The notes beneath the pieces are model-generated. The model worked only from the letters and a program-made list of their open reading frames with translations, ran no database searches and was not told where the DNA came from. From the NCBI GenBank assembly GCA_964632845.1, contig CAZWDU010000008.1:1-64000 (forward strand): a stretch of DNA of 64,000 nt, given 5' to 3'. Positions within the stretch are counted from its first letter, which is position 1. Each line of letters begins with the position of its first letter. Made by a program: the position numbers and the translations under genes. The stretch comes from JAOZHU01 sp964632845. Its GTDB lineage: Archaea; Thermoproteota; Bathyarchaeia; Bathyarchaeales; Bathycorpusculaceae. Positions 16,315 to 24,735 of the stretch are shown one piece after another.

Positions 16315-17193
16315 TTATGCAAGCAGGTTTCCTATTACGCTTAGGATGGTGTCTGAGGGAACCGCGAAGCCTAAGCCGTCTGAATCGCTCACGATTGCTG
16401 TTGTAATGCCAATGACTTGCCCATCATAAGTCATCAGTGGACCTCCAGAGTTGCCCGAGTTTATCGGCGCGCTGGTTTGTATGAGACCCGTTATGTCATA
16501 GCTGCTGCTCATGTCTTCAGTTATTGTTATCGTACGGTCCAACGCGCTCACTATGCCCGTGGTCATCGTTCCAGCCAATCCATATGGGCTACCTATGGCT
16601 ACTACGTAGTCGCCTACGCTTACCGTTGAGGAACTAACGATTTCCAGAGGATAATACTCGCTTGCTGGGGCATCTGCTGATAGCACGGCTAAGTCAGCGG
16701 ACGCATCTGCGCCTAGAACTTCGGCATCGTAAGTGTTTCCGTCTGCGAATGTCACGGTTATGCTGACGGCGTCTTCTACTACATGGTTGTTCGTGATAAT
16801 GACCATTTGACCTTCATACTCATAAACGAAACCTGAGCCTTGGGCTTCTGAGGTTATTTGTCGACCAAACGGCATTATGTATTCGACAAGGGTACATTCT
16901 ATTGTCACGACTGAATTCTCTACCTCTGCATATAGGTCTGACAGAGAAACGCTTTCAATGTTTGAAGCGGTTGTGGTGCCGCTGTTTTGAGTGGTTGCTG
17001 CAGTGGCAGATTGCAAGATAGCTACCTCACTTCGAAGCGATGATACCTGCTCAGTTAAACTGTACACGCTTACGGTGCAGACCAAGCTCACAACCATTAA
17101 TACTGCTATGGCAACTGCTGTGAAAGCATGATTACGGTTTTTAGTTTCCAATGTTTTGCATCTCCAACATTTCTTTTTTGATACAAAACGCAC
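16315..17193 (-). CDS. membrane-anchored HtrA-like serine protease
   Basis: A 292-aa trypsin-like protease. An N-terminal TM anchor (about 22-46) is followed by a coiled-coil/Thr-rich linker. The protease domain has His137 (TNNHVV), Asp167 (ASADLAVL) and Ser249 (NSGNSGGP), so the catalytic triad is complete. It ends right after the protease domain and lacks the PDZ domain of DegP/HtrA. The active domain is predicted outside the cell, in quality control or processing of surface proteins. A CWRC pair sits in the short cytoplasmic N-terminus. Phased 11-nt repeats lie in its upstream region. Confidence 0.88.
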   Translation of the reverse strand: MRFVSKKKCWRCKTLETKNRNHAFTAVAIAVLMVVSLVCTVSVYSLTEQVSSLRSEVAILQSATAATTQNSGTTTASNIESVSLSDLYAEVENSVVTIECTLVEYIMPFGRQITSEAQGSGFVYEYEGQMVIITNNHVVEDAVSITVTFADGNTYDAEVLGADASADLAVLSADAPASEYYPLEIVSSSTVSVGDYVVAIGSPYGLAGTMTTGIVSALDRTITITEDMSSSYDITGLIQTSAPINSGNSGGPLMTYDGQVIGITTAIVSDSDGLGFAVPSDTILSVIGNLLA

Positions 17194-17238
17194 TCTGTGA
17201 AACGCTAATTAAGGCATTTTTCAACATTGAACCACAGT

Positions 17239-17282
17239 TAAACCCAAAACAAACCCAAATTAAACCTAAATCAAGCCTGCAC
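17239..17282. repeat. four phased 11-nt repeats
   Basis: TAAACCCAAAA, CAAACCCAAAT, TAAACCTAAAT and CAAGCCTGCAC follow head to tail, the last one degenerate. An 11-bp period is close to one helical turn and would present sites on one DNA face, upstream of the protease gene. Confidence 0.5.
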
Positions 17283-17411
17283 CTCCCTGCTGAGTTGACA
17301 TTGTAACTTGAAGCCCAACCACATCATTAAAGAAAGAAATCAAAACAGTAAGCAACAGCATTTGACCTTAGGGAAAAAAGCGTATTGCGAAAGACATTTC
17401 CAGTGAGGGCG

Positions 17412-17432
17412 GGAAGCAAATCCCAGCGGTCC
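17412..17432 (+). repeat. dispersed tRNA-3'-end-like repeat, copy 2
   Basis: Identical over 21 nt to 15383-15403; similarity continues a little upstream (TGAGG at a similar distance). Confidence 0.5.
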
Positions 17433-17549
17433 ATGTTTACACAGGAGGTCACTTGCATTTCCGAAAGAATAAAGGCGTTTTGGATGATTAAAGGGTTCTT
17501 GGCAATGTTTTCAGTCAAAAAAAACCTAAATACGTAGCCTGCGTAATTC

Positions 17550-18878
17550 ATGTTAGGGACAGATATGCTCAAAGGCGTTATGAGGTTTTCTGTCTGCGTG
17601 CTTATTGCGGTTTTATTGGTGAGTTTATGTTTTGCTGCCTTGCCACAAACGAACAGCTTCAATGTTGCGAAAGCAATTTCTACGCTTCCAGTTGACGGCA
17701 TGGAATATGCAAGTGGCACAATCAACCCTGAGCATTCGCCTTTGCTCATCTGGTACGACTGGATCGATTTTGCTGGAACGCAAGTCATCAACTACGCGCT
17801 GTACATCACGCCCGACTACAATTATTCTGTGCCCATAGCCAATGTTGTGGGACAACACTTCCGCCTAGACGACAACACGCAAGTCTTCATCGCAAGCGCC
17901 TTGTCCGAGTTAGAGGTTTACCGCGACCTTAATGGCGACGGGATTCCACAGGCGGACTTTGAGTCAGGCAACAGCGAAATTCTGTATTTCATGTACACTA
18001 ACATGAGCGACGGCTACAGCATGGAGCCCATTCAAAAAGTCATGCAAGATTCAGTTCCGCATTATCAATGGAGTTTCACGTATCAAAACGTCTATGCTTA
18101 CCTCCAGAACGCGGCAGCCCGCGTCGGCGTCGTGGCATCCCTCAGCTTCAGCCACATAACATTAAGCTACGACTTCAGCGTGAACAGCAACGTCTCAAAC
18201 CTGAAGACTAATTTCGACATCGGAGAAGTTACAAGCATGATTATACATGATTCCTCACAGCTCTCGCTGGACGGACTTAGTCTCGCACTGCTCTATGCAA
18301 CAGCAACCTACACTTCGGAACCATATTCAACCTACGTGAATGGCCAAGAGTACAACTCCACAACCGAAGATTCAGTAGTTGATGCCGAACTCGCACAGGT
18401 CCAAGTAAGCGGCGTCAAAGCGTATGACTTCGTCTTCGGCGGAAACTACACCCTCAACCGCGGCAACAACAACGAAACCCATCAAGCAAACATCGAAACG
18501 TACGAGGCGAAAGCTGAAGCAGTCACACTCCCAAGCATTTCAATAACAATCCGCATAAACCCCATAAGGGGCATGGACTTTTTCAGAGACCAACTGAACC
18601 TCACAGACCTCTTCGGCGGTTCATGGCAAATCTTCAACATGAACTACGACACATCCGCATTAATCTACAGAATTTGCTTTCCAGCTTGGGACGGCATGCA
18701 AATTCAACACGACCCCGTCTACGTCGGCTACATGCTCAGCAACGCAGAAAACACGCAGAACCCAGAATTCCCAACGATAATCATACTGCCTGCGCTTGCC
18801 ATCGTAGTGGCGGCATCGCTGATTCTCGTCGTAATTGCCAGAAAACGCCAACAACAAAACAAAAAGAAACAACTTTAA
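17550..18878 (+). CDS. secreted surface protein with C-terminal TM anchor
   Basis: A 442-aa protein with a signal peptide (MRFSVCVLIAVLLVSLCFA, from the third Met), a large beta-rich ectodomain with several N-glycosylation sequons (NYS, NMS, NVS, NST, NLT), one Ca-binding-type DLNGDGIPQADFE motif near residue 135, and a C-terminal TM (TIIILPALAIVVAASLILVV) followed by a KRQQQNKKKQL stop-transfer tail. This is the layout of archaeal cell-surface proteins. Function not recognised. The start may be 17550 (ATG) or either of two ATGs 15 and 30 bp further in. Confidence 0.75.
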   Translation: MLGTDMLKGVMRFSVCVLIAVLLVSLCFAALPQTNSFNVAKAISTLPVDGMEYASGTINPEHSPLLIWYDWIDFAGTQVINYALYITPDYNYSVPIANVVGQHFRLDDNTQVFIASALSELEVYRDLNGDGIPQADFESGNSEILYFMYTNMSDGYSMEPIQKVMQDSVPHYQWSFTYQNVYAYLQNAAARVGVVASLSFSHITLSYDFSVNSNVSNLKTNFDIGEVTSMIIHDSSQLSLDGLSLALLYATATYTSEPYSTYVNGQEYNSTTEDSVVDAELAQVQVSGVKAYDFVFGGNYTLNRGNNNETHQANIETYEAKAEAVTLPSISITIRINPIRGMDFFRDQLNLTDLFGGSWQIFNMNYDTSALIYRICFPAWDGMQIQHDPVYVGYMLSNAENTQNPEFPTIIILPALAIVVAASLILVVIARKRQQQNKKKQL

Positions 18879-18941
18879 CCGCAATTGTTCACCAAAAAAA
18901 GTAACCACGCAGAACAAGCAGGAATGACGACTGGTCATAAT

Positions 18942-18973
18942 TGAGGTCTATGTTCAAACCTCAGCGACACCAC
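18942..18973 (+). repeat. degenerate tRNA-3'-end-like sequence, copy 3
   Basis: TGAGG/CCTCA flank a GTTCAAA loop, followed by GCGACACCAC, similar in kind to the two repeats at 15383 and 17412 and to the end of tRNA-Pro. It lies between two convergent genes. Confidence 0.35.
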
Positions 18974-18989
18974 TATGCTGCGTAGAACG

Positions 18990-19355
18990 TTAGCTGACTA
19001 TGGTGCTTATTTTTCTTGCAGCGTCGCGCAACTTCAGCAGAAGCAACCCCAGTTGCACGTCGCGCTTTGTCAAAACCACTAGCATGACTTTTGGTCCAGC
19101 CCCTAACGTTATCAACTTGGAATCCTCAGTTTCCACAATCACGCGTACAGTGCTTCCGCCCTTCACTTCAGTGATGGCTGTTTCCGCTGAACCGACCATG
19201 CTGGCGCTCATCGCCGCGAAGGTTTCAGCATCCACATCTGGCGACGTGTCCGAGGCTACGAGCAAACCGTCTCTGGTGACGACTGCGGAAGACTCAATGC
19301 CGCCTACGGCTTTTAATTCCTTCAAAACTTCATCAATCAAACTTTTTACAGACAT
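18990..19355 (-). CDS. Roadblock/LC7-domain protein
   Basis: A 121-aa single Roadblock/LC7 domain: N-terminal helix SLIDEVLKELKAVGGIESSAVVTRDGLLVAS, central helix AETFAAMSASMVGSAETAI, a beta pair, and C-terminal helix LGLLLLKLRDAARKI. In bacteria MglB and in eukaryotes the Ragulator subunits use this fold to bind and regulate small GTPases. It is last in a leftward operon and 10 bp after a Ras-like GTPase fusion, so it is probably that GTPase's regulator. Confidence 0.9.
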   Translation of the reverse strand: MSVKSLIDEVLKELKAVGGIESSAVVTRDGLLVASDTSPDVDAETFAAMSASMVGSAETAITEVKGGSTVRVIVETEDSKLITLGAGPKVMLVVLTKRDVQLGLLLLKLRDAARKISTIVS

Positions 19356-19365
19356 TACTCAATCC

Positions 19366-20562
19366 TCACACCAATATTACCCTGTCAAGAAGAGCATCTA
19401 ACGCGTGTAGCAAACTCGTTTTATCAGTGCCCACTGTCTTAACGATGGGCACCTCGTCGGTAATATTCATTTTCTTTCTTATCTCTTCAACCGACAACGC
19501 GGCGGGCAAATCCTGCTTGTTAGCCGCCACAACATAAGGCAAACCGTAAACCCCTGCCTTCTGCATCATTTCTTTCGCCCGCGGAAACTCTTCAGGCTTT
19601 GTGCTATCCACAACCACTATTGCGCCCAGCGATTCGCCGCCTAACTGCTTAAGGATAGGGTCGAACCTTGGCTGTCCAACAGTGCCAAACAAATCCAGCG
19701 TGAAACCTTTATGGTCAACATGTCCAAAATCCAACGCCACCGTAGTGCCCATTCGCTGCACGCTGACCGCCCGTGTTGAAAGAGTATGCACGATTGTGGT
19801 TTTCCCAGCGTGGAAAGGACCCGTGACCAGAATCTTCGGAATATACCCCCTCACGCCGCCCGTAACTACTTTTTTTATCGGAATCAACGCTTTCTCCACG
19901 GGTTTCCCGTCATTTTTGCTCACAGTCACCACTTGGCTACCGATTAGCCGTTCTAGAACACGCAAATCAATTATGCTCGGAAACAAGGCGTTAACAGCTT
20001 CCGAGACGTCGCGGGGGTAGTTCCACTCGGTGTAAACAAAACATAAAATCGAGTCAAACGTCACAGCAATTTTACCCCAATTGGCGACTTCAGTTAGAAT
20101 ACTCTTGCCCAACTCGTCAATTGACGTGTTAAGTGAATCGTAAATCAGGAAAACCTTGCCCTTCTTGGAGCATTCAGAAACAGCCTGCAAAATAACCTTT
20201 GATACGGAAGCAGGGTCGGTTACATCCTCAACCGCGTACGCTTCATTGCTTTGGAGCCCAAACAGGGCAGAGTAACAGTCGATAAACGCAAGTTTACCTT
20301 GCCGCTTGAACTCCGCCACACTCAAACCTAATGCGTCTGACTCTTCAATAACAGAAATAGGCGACTTGTTGTTCACGAAGTAAATGCTTACGCTTCCATT
20401 TTTTAAACGGTTATGCAGAAATTGGATTGCCATCGTTGAAGGGTCAGCAAGGGGGTGCGCTCTGAGCAGAACCGAAGAGCCTTTAGGAATTCCGCCGTCA
20501 AGCAGCTTATCCACAATGGGAACGCCTGTTGGAACTTTCCCGTCCGATGCGTACTTCTCCAA
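19366..20562 (-). CDS. KaiC-like domain fused to Ras/Arf-like GTPase
   Basis: A 398-aa fusion. Residues 1-230 follow the KaiC/RecA fold (TGVPIVDKLLDGGIPKGSSVLL; LIYDSLNTSIDELG as Walker-B region), but the Walker A Lys-Thr is missing, so it likely does not hydrolyse ATP. Residues about 240-398 are a small GTPase: P-loop GPFHAGKT (248-255), DLFGTVGQPRF in place of the WDTAGQ motif, and NKQD (348-351). Start TTG 20562 follows GAGGG. With the Roadblock gene downstream it resembles the MglA/MglB pair. The fusion with a KaiC-like scaffold is unusual. Confidence 0.85.
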   Translation of the reverse strand: MEKYASDGKVPTGVPIVDKLLDGGIPKGSSVLLRAHPLADPSTMAIQFLHNRLKNGSVSIYFVNNKSPISVIEESDALGLSVAEFKRQGKLAFIDCYSALFGLQSNEAYAVEDVTDPASVSKVILQAVSECSKKGKVFLIYDSLNTSIDELGKSILTEVANWGKIAVTFDSILCFVYTEWNYPRDVSEAVNALFPSIIDLRVLERLIGSQVVTVSKNDGKPVEKALIPIKKVVTGGVRGYIPKILVTGPFHAGKTTIVHTLSTRAVSVQRMGTTVALDFGHVDHKGFTLDLFGTVGQPRFDPILKQLGGESLGAIVVVDSTKPEEFPRAKEMMQKAGVYGLPYVVAANKQDLPAALSVEEIRKKMNITDEVPIVKTVGTDKTSLLHALDALLDRVILV

Positions 20563-20565
20563 CGT

Positions 20566-21090
20566 TTAAGCCCTCCCTCGCGGCTTATATTTTCGGAAGT
20601 AGTCAAAACTGAACTGTATCCACTTTTTCCCAAGGAAAAGCCCCCAGCAACTTGCCAGCAGAACCAAACCGACGGTGCTGTAGGCTATGTGCTTGGAGGT
20701 TGTCCACGGCTGGAAATAAGCGTTAAGCCAGTACCAAGTCCACTCAACGGTTTCTTCAGGAAACTGCCCACGCCACAGAAACCACAAATCATCTTCAAAA
20801 CCGAAGTAGAAGGGAAGAAGTATTGTTAGCACTATGAGTATGCAGAGATACTTGTTTTTGCTTCGGCTCTCAAGCCAGTAAGACGAGACGGATAAAGCGG
20901 CTAACCCCCAGAAACACGCAGTCAAGCAATTCCAGTAGGGCTGCGCCCAGTTAAGGTCAAACTTGAGGCCGTACTGATACAGATCGTAATGCACTATGAG
21001 GTCGATTTTTGTTAGCACTAAGTAAAGGCTCAAGATGATTGCAACCCAGACTATCACAGTTCGACGTTTCACGTACTGCATACGACTCAA
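20566..21090 (-). CDS. four-TM membrane protein of signalling operon
   Basis: A 174-aa protein with four hydrophobic segments (about 12-30, 52-70, 82-100 and 136-156) and many Trp/Tyr residues in a loop (FEDDLWFLWRGQFPEETVEWTWYW). Start is TTG 21090, overlapping the previous stop as TTGA, or ATG 21081. Not recognised. Its place between KaiC-like genes suggests a membrane receptor or anchor for the complex. Confidence 0.7.
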   Translation of the reverse strand: MSRMQYVKRRTVIVWVAIILSLYLVLTKIDLIVHYDLYQYGLKFDLNWAQPYWNCLTACFWGLAALSVSSYWLESRSKNKYLCILIVLTILLPFYFGFEDDLWFLWRGQFPEETVEWTWYWLNAYFQPWTTSKHIAYSTVGLVLLASCWGLFLGKKWIQFSFDYFRKYKPRGRA

Positions 21091-21797
21091 CCATACAACA
21101 TGATGCCCGTGTTGGAGTCAATGTTAAACTTGCGAACCCGCAGGTCTATGGCGGTGCCCCTCATTTTCCGGACAAGCAACACACGACTGTAAACCATCTC
21201 TTCACGCTCCATCGCCAAAACGATGACGCCTGAAGCAAAGAACTCTTCAACCCCGAACTTGCTAATCATGTTGGACCCTGTGTCAATAATCGACGAAACC
21301 ACATTAGTCGTGCCCAACTCATCCAGCGAAAACATTAGCTGCCGTATATACTCGCGCAGTTGAAACTGGTTCTCCGAACTGGCAAACATCGGAGCTATAG
21401 GGTCAATGACGACGCGTTTAGCGTTGACTTTCTTAACGTTAGCTCGAATTTCCTCGATTATTTTCTGGTTTTCAACGTTGCCTTTGAATTTGCCCAGCCG
21501 TAGTTCGGAGAATTCGGGAGTTATGTCTATCAGGTTTAAGCGTTTTTCTCGAATAGGCGCCTCAAGGTCCCAACCGAAAGTAGCTGCATCCTGAATGAGA
21601 TGTGTGGGTCGTTCGTCAATCGTCAAGTAAATCGCGTTTTCGCCCTTGGCTAAGCCGTCAAGCACGTATTGGAGGCAAAAAACGGTTTTGCCTGTTCCTG
21701 CTTCGCCTGATATGAGGCAGGTTTTTCCTTTTTGGAAGCCTCCGCCGATTAAGCTGTCGAAGCCGAGTATGCCTGTGGATACTCTTTCTACGTTCAT
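21087..21797 (-). CDS. KaiC-like ATPase (RecA superfamily)
   Basis: A 236-aa single-domain KaiC-like ATPase from ATG 21797 (MNVERVSTGILGFDSLIGGG), one base after the previous stop. Walker A GEAGTGKT, the catalytic Glu region IYLTIDERP, and Walker B KRVVIDPIAPMF are intact. Such proteins act as ATP-driven switches in archaeal signalling. It lies directly downstream of a degenerate homologue, suggesting a heteromeric assembly. Confidence 0.88.
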   Translation of the reverse strand: MNVERVSTGILGFDSLIGGGFQKGKTCLISGEAGTGKTVFCLQYVLDGLAKGENAIYLTIDERPTHLIQDAATFGWDLEAPIREKRLNLIDITPEFSELRLGKFKGNVENQKIIEEIRANVKKVNAKRVVIDPIAPMFASSENQFQLREYIRQLMFSLDELGTTNVVSSIIDTGSNMISKFGVEEFFASGVIVLAMEREEMVYSRVLLVRKMRGTAIDLRVRKFNIDSNTGIMLYG

Positions 21798-21798
21798 T

Positions 21799-22536
21799 TT
21801 AATCACCATGGTTACTGTCAAGTGGAAAGGACGATTGCGCCACCTTCATCATCTTGGAATATGGCAACACAAAGGGTATGGGCGCGCTGGGGCGTTCAAG
21901 GTAACCTTCAAGCTGCAGAGCGTCGCCACTTGAATCAAGCTTAATCGCGCCGTTCGAGAACGTCTTAAGCTGGTTAAATGTAACCTGCTCATGCGCGCCT
22001 TCTTCAAGCAGAAAAAATCCGAGAACGTTCTGTTTTCTCAGTTGACCTAAAAACACGTGAAGAAAACGCATGACAGTTTGGAGACTGCTGTAAATCAGGA
22101 AAACGGAAAGAGAATCCAACAGCAACCGCACGTTGATGTTCTTGAGAGAATAGCCGTGGCACCACTCGTTTACGGTAACCGCTAGTTTAGTGTAATCCAG
22201 TATGCTGGGTATTCTGCGTATGGACAGCGTGTCAGGAACATTGGTGCCCAGCATACGTGAATAGCAATCAACGAATTTTACTCTGTCCTCTTGCTCCCAA
22301 CTGGGCTGAAAACCGCAGTCTGCCCAATGAGCACGAACCTCTTCCGCCGTATGCGATGTTGAAATGTAGATTACTGCCTCGCCTCTTTCTAAACCGCCGT
22401 TCAGGAGAACCATGCCAACATTTCTTTTTGCGGACAAAGGAGCACCTACCACAAGAAAATTTGCAGGTCTGTCAAAGCCGCCTTTCAATACAGCATCAAG
22501 CGCGTTTATTCCTGAAGGCCAAAGTCGGCGGCTCAT
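21799..22536 (-). CDS. degenerate KaiC-like protein, Walker A lost
   Basis: A 245-aa protein with the KaiC fold pattern (SGINALDAVLKGGFDRPANFLVVGAP; NVRLLLDSLSVFLIYSS), but the nucleotide loop reads GAPLSAKRNVG without the GKT. It likely has a structural or regulatory role beside the intact KaiC-like protein downstream. ATG 22536 overlaps the REC-PAS stop as ATGA. Confidence 0.75.
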   Translation of the reverse strand: MSRRLWPSGINALDAVLKGGFDRPANFLVVGAPLSAKRNVGMVLLNGGLERGEAVIYISTSHTAEEVRAHWADCGFQPSWEQEDRVKFVDCYSRMLGTNVPDTLSIRRIPSILDYTKLAVTVNEWCHGYSLKNINVRLLLDSLSVFLIYSSLQTVMRFLHVFLGQLRKQNVLGFFLLEEGAHEQVTFNQLKTFSNGAIKLDSSGDALQLEGYLERPSAPIPFVLPYSKMMKVAQSSFPLDSNHGD

Positions 22537-23756
22537 GTTTGGTTCACGGTTTTTTCTTGTGCATCAGTAATGCACACGGTGGTGAATTTGACATCACGAA
22601 TGTCCCGAACGATATCGGTAAGATTCTTTGCCACATGTATTATCCCGACTGCTTGCCCATCTTCGCTCTTCAACGGGCTTAGAGTAGCCAAAACTGTGAA
22701 AGTTGTTCCGTCTTTTCGCACATGCGTAATTCGCCCTCTGAAAACGCCGTCAGATTTAATGTTGCGGTCTATGAAACTAAGTTGCGGGATACAATAGAAT
22801 TGTAATATCCATTGCCCAATGAGGTCTTTTTCCTCGTTTTCGTTGAAGTTGTGCATTTTCAGCCAAGCGGAGTTAACGAAGAGAATCATTCCTTTGAGGT
22901 CTGAAACCGCAATTCCTTCGACAGTCTGTTGTGCAATGTTGGAAAGCAAACGAACATGCTCTTCTATCGCCTTGCGTTCAGTGACGTCTCGAACGATTGC
23001 TAAGCCTTGCCACTTGCCACCGATTTTCATAGCAGACATCGACATCTCCGTTAGAACTGTAACGCCATCTTTACGAACCCCAGGCATCTGAACTATCTTG
23101 CCTGGAAAAGCAACCGTGCCTTCTTCTCTTAAACGCGCAAACATTCGTTCGCGAGCTTCATCAAACAACGAGACCCGGTCAAGCGGCATAAGAATATCAA
23201 GTGTCTTGCCAAGCACTTCTTTTGTGTCGTAGCCAAAAATTTTCTGAGCGAAATCATTCCAGAAAATAATCCTGCCCTGTGCGTCAATGAGGATTATGCC
23301 GTCTTTTGCAGTCTCGCTTATAGCGCGGAACTTCTCCTCGCTTGCTCTCAATTCATCCAATGTTCTCTTTCTTTTAGCAGCATTCAACACGGCATTGAAC
23401 AACACAGCGGCTTCTGACTCTGCGCTACCCGTAATTTCGACGTACTGGTATACGTCAAGATTCAACGCTTCAGGCTCAATTTTTCGCCGTTGTCTTTTCG
23501 CGGTTATAAATATGAAAGGGGTGCTGTTTCCGTTTTCTCTCAGGTTTCTCAAAAGCTGCAAACCGTCTTTTTGAAGCAAAGCACAGTTGAATGCAACTGT
23601 GTTGTACGTTTCCTGCTTTAAGCGTTTACATGCGTCTTGAACTGAAGAAACTACATCCACTCGTAAATTCTCTTTTAGCCCCAGCAACTCCCGTGTTTGC
23701 TTCAAAGCAGAGAGTGGAGAATCCACAAAGAGAACTGAAATCTGGGGGTCGTACAT
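22533..23756 (-). CDS. REC-PAS-PAS signalling protein, phosphoacceptor Asp replaced
   Basis: A 407-aa protein: receiver domain (about 5-125), then two PAS domains (about 140-260 and 270-385, with RDVTERKAIEEH between). No kinase or DNA-binding domain. At the receiver phosphoacceptor site the sequence reads VAFNCALLQKDG, with Asn where Asp is expected, so phosphorylation is unlikely; the Lys (FITAK) remains. First gene of the leftward six-gene operon and its probable sensory input. Confidence 0.85.
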   Translation of the reverse strand: MYDPQISVLFVDSPLSALKQTRELLGLKENLRVDVVSSVQDACKRLKQETYNTVAFNCALLQKDGLQLLRNLRENGNSTPFIFITAKRQRRKIEPEALNLDVYQYVEITGSAESEAAVLFNAVLNAAKRKRTLDELRASEEKFRAISETAKDGIILIDAQGRIIFWNDFAQKIFGYDTKEVLGKTLDILMPLDRVSLFDEARERMFARLREEGTVAFPGKIVQMPGVRKDGVTVLTEMSMSAMKIGGKWQGLAIVRDVTERKAIEEHVRLLSNIAQQTVEGIAVSDLKGMILFVNSAWLKMHNFNENEEKDLIGQWILQFYCIPQLSFIDRNIKSDGVFRGRITHVRKDGTTFTVLATLSPLKSEDGQAVGIIHVAKNLTDIVRDIRDVKFTTVCITDAQEKTVNQT

Positions 23757-24042
23757 TAAAACAAATTACCTCCCACGAAGCAGCTGCACTCTACGTGTAT
23801 GTGCTCCTACATGCACCGCGTTTAAAAATTAGAAACGCTTGAATATAAATTCAATAGCCGTAATTCGAATAAAACTGCTACCCCATTTTTAATAATAGCC
23901 GAGCGCAACCAAGATGAACAATACTGTAGAAAAAGTTCAAACTGTTGACTTTTCAGCTGAAACAACGAACTAGAAATAGTGATGAAATTACTTCCAGAAG
24001 AAAAGTTATAAGTTTTTCACAGGCATGTACAATTGATGGAAT

Positions 24043-24375
24043 ATGTCAAGTGAAAAAACAGGCGAGCAAGACAGTGCCGAAAAGATAGTGGCTATGAATG
24101 ACATATTTGAAGGGTTAATTGCAGACGCGTCTGAACTGATAGAAGACCTCTATTGGGGCGTCAAAACCTACCTCTTTTACGGACTTATTATGATCCTCTT
24201 TGGAGTATCAGAAATAGCTTACAATGCAAATGTGATTCAGGAAAGATTCTACATACCGCTATTCATCGCTGGAGCACTATTGTTTGCAGGAGTCGCCCAG
24301 ATTCTGAACTACTTCAGACTTAGAAGCAAATACGCAAGGTTGTTCGAAATCAAAGACGAACTGAAAAAAGCCTAG
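24043..24375 (+). CDS. small two-TM membrane protein
   Basis: A 110-aa protein: acidic N-terminus, two TM segments (about 43-62 and 72-92) and a charged C-terminal helix (LRSKYARLFEIKDELKKA). A TTATAAG box lies about 35 bp upstream. Paired with the winged-helix gene 11 bp downstream. Not recognised. Confidence 0.7.
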   Translation: MSSEKTGEQDSAEKIVAMNDIFEGLIADASELIEDLYWGVKTYLFYGLIMILFGVSEIAYNANVIQERFYIPLFIAGALLFAGVAQILNYFRLRSKYARLFEIKDELKKA

Positions 24376-24386
24376 GAGACCTCGCG

Positions 24387-24692
24387 ATGTCTTTTCCTAG
24401 GAGAGCACCAACGACAATAGCCTTAGAGCTACTTGATTGCATAGACGAAAAAGGCGGCAGAGCCTCAAAATGGGATTTGATTAAAATCGTTGGAAACGAA
24501 GCTCAGTTCCAGCAGTGGATAAATAACTTTCTCTACAAAGAGAAAATTATTGAAGAAATCCATGAAGCCAACCATTTTTTCTACAAGAAAACTGAAAGCG
24601 GCGAACTCTTCCACAAATTACTAAGAAATGGAAAAGTAGTGCACGCCCTCTTGCGGGTAAGCGGAAAAAGACTGCGCCGAACCCACAAGTAA
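24387..24692 (+). CDS. winged-helix protein
   Basis: A 101-aa protein with an HTH pattern (IALELLDCIDEKGGRASKWDLIKIVG, FQQWINNFLYKEKIIEE) and a wing (NHFFYKKTESGELF), as in small archaeal wHTH regulators. Probable operon with the small membrane protein before it, perhaps a membrane-signal/regulator pair. Confidence 0.75.
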   Translation: MSFPRRAPTTIALELLDCIDEKGGRASKWDLIKIVGNEAQFQQWINNFLYKEKIIEEIHEANHFFYKKTESGELFHKLLRNGKVVHALLRVSGKRLRRTHK

Positions 24693-24735
24693 CGTATGAG
24701 CCAACCATTTGTGAAGTGCACTGTGCACATTAAGC

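Larger units (their letters stand above)
17194..17549. other. intergenic region between htrA-like and surface-protein genes
   Basis: About 355 bp without a credible gene. It holds the 11-nt phased repeats (17239-17282), the second tRNA-3'-like repeat (17412-17432) and an A-rich leader with a CCTAAATAC promoter-like stretch (17524-17532) before the rightward gene. Confidence 0.5.

Noticed and set aside
17239..17282. CRISPR-like array
   Set aside because: Units are 11 nt, head to tail, without spacers.
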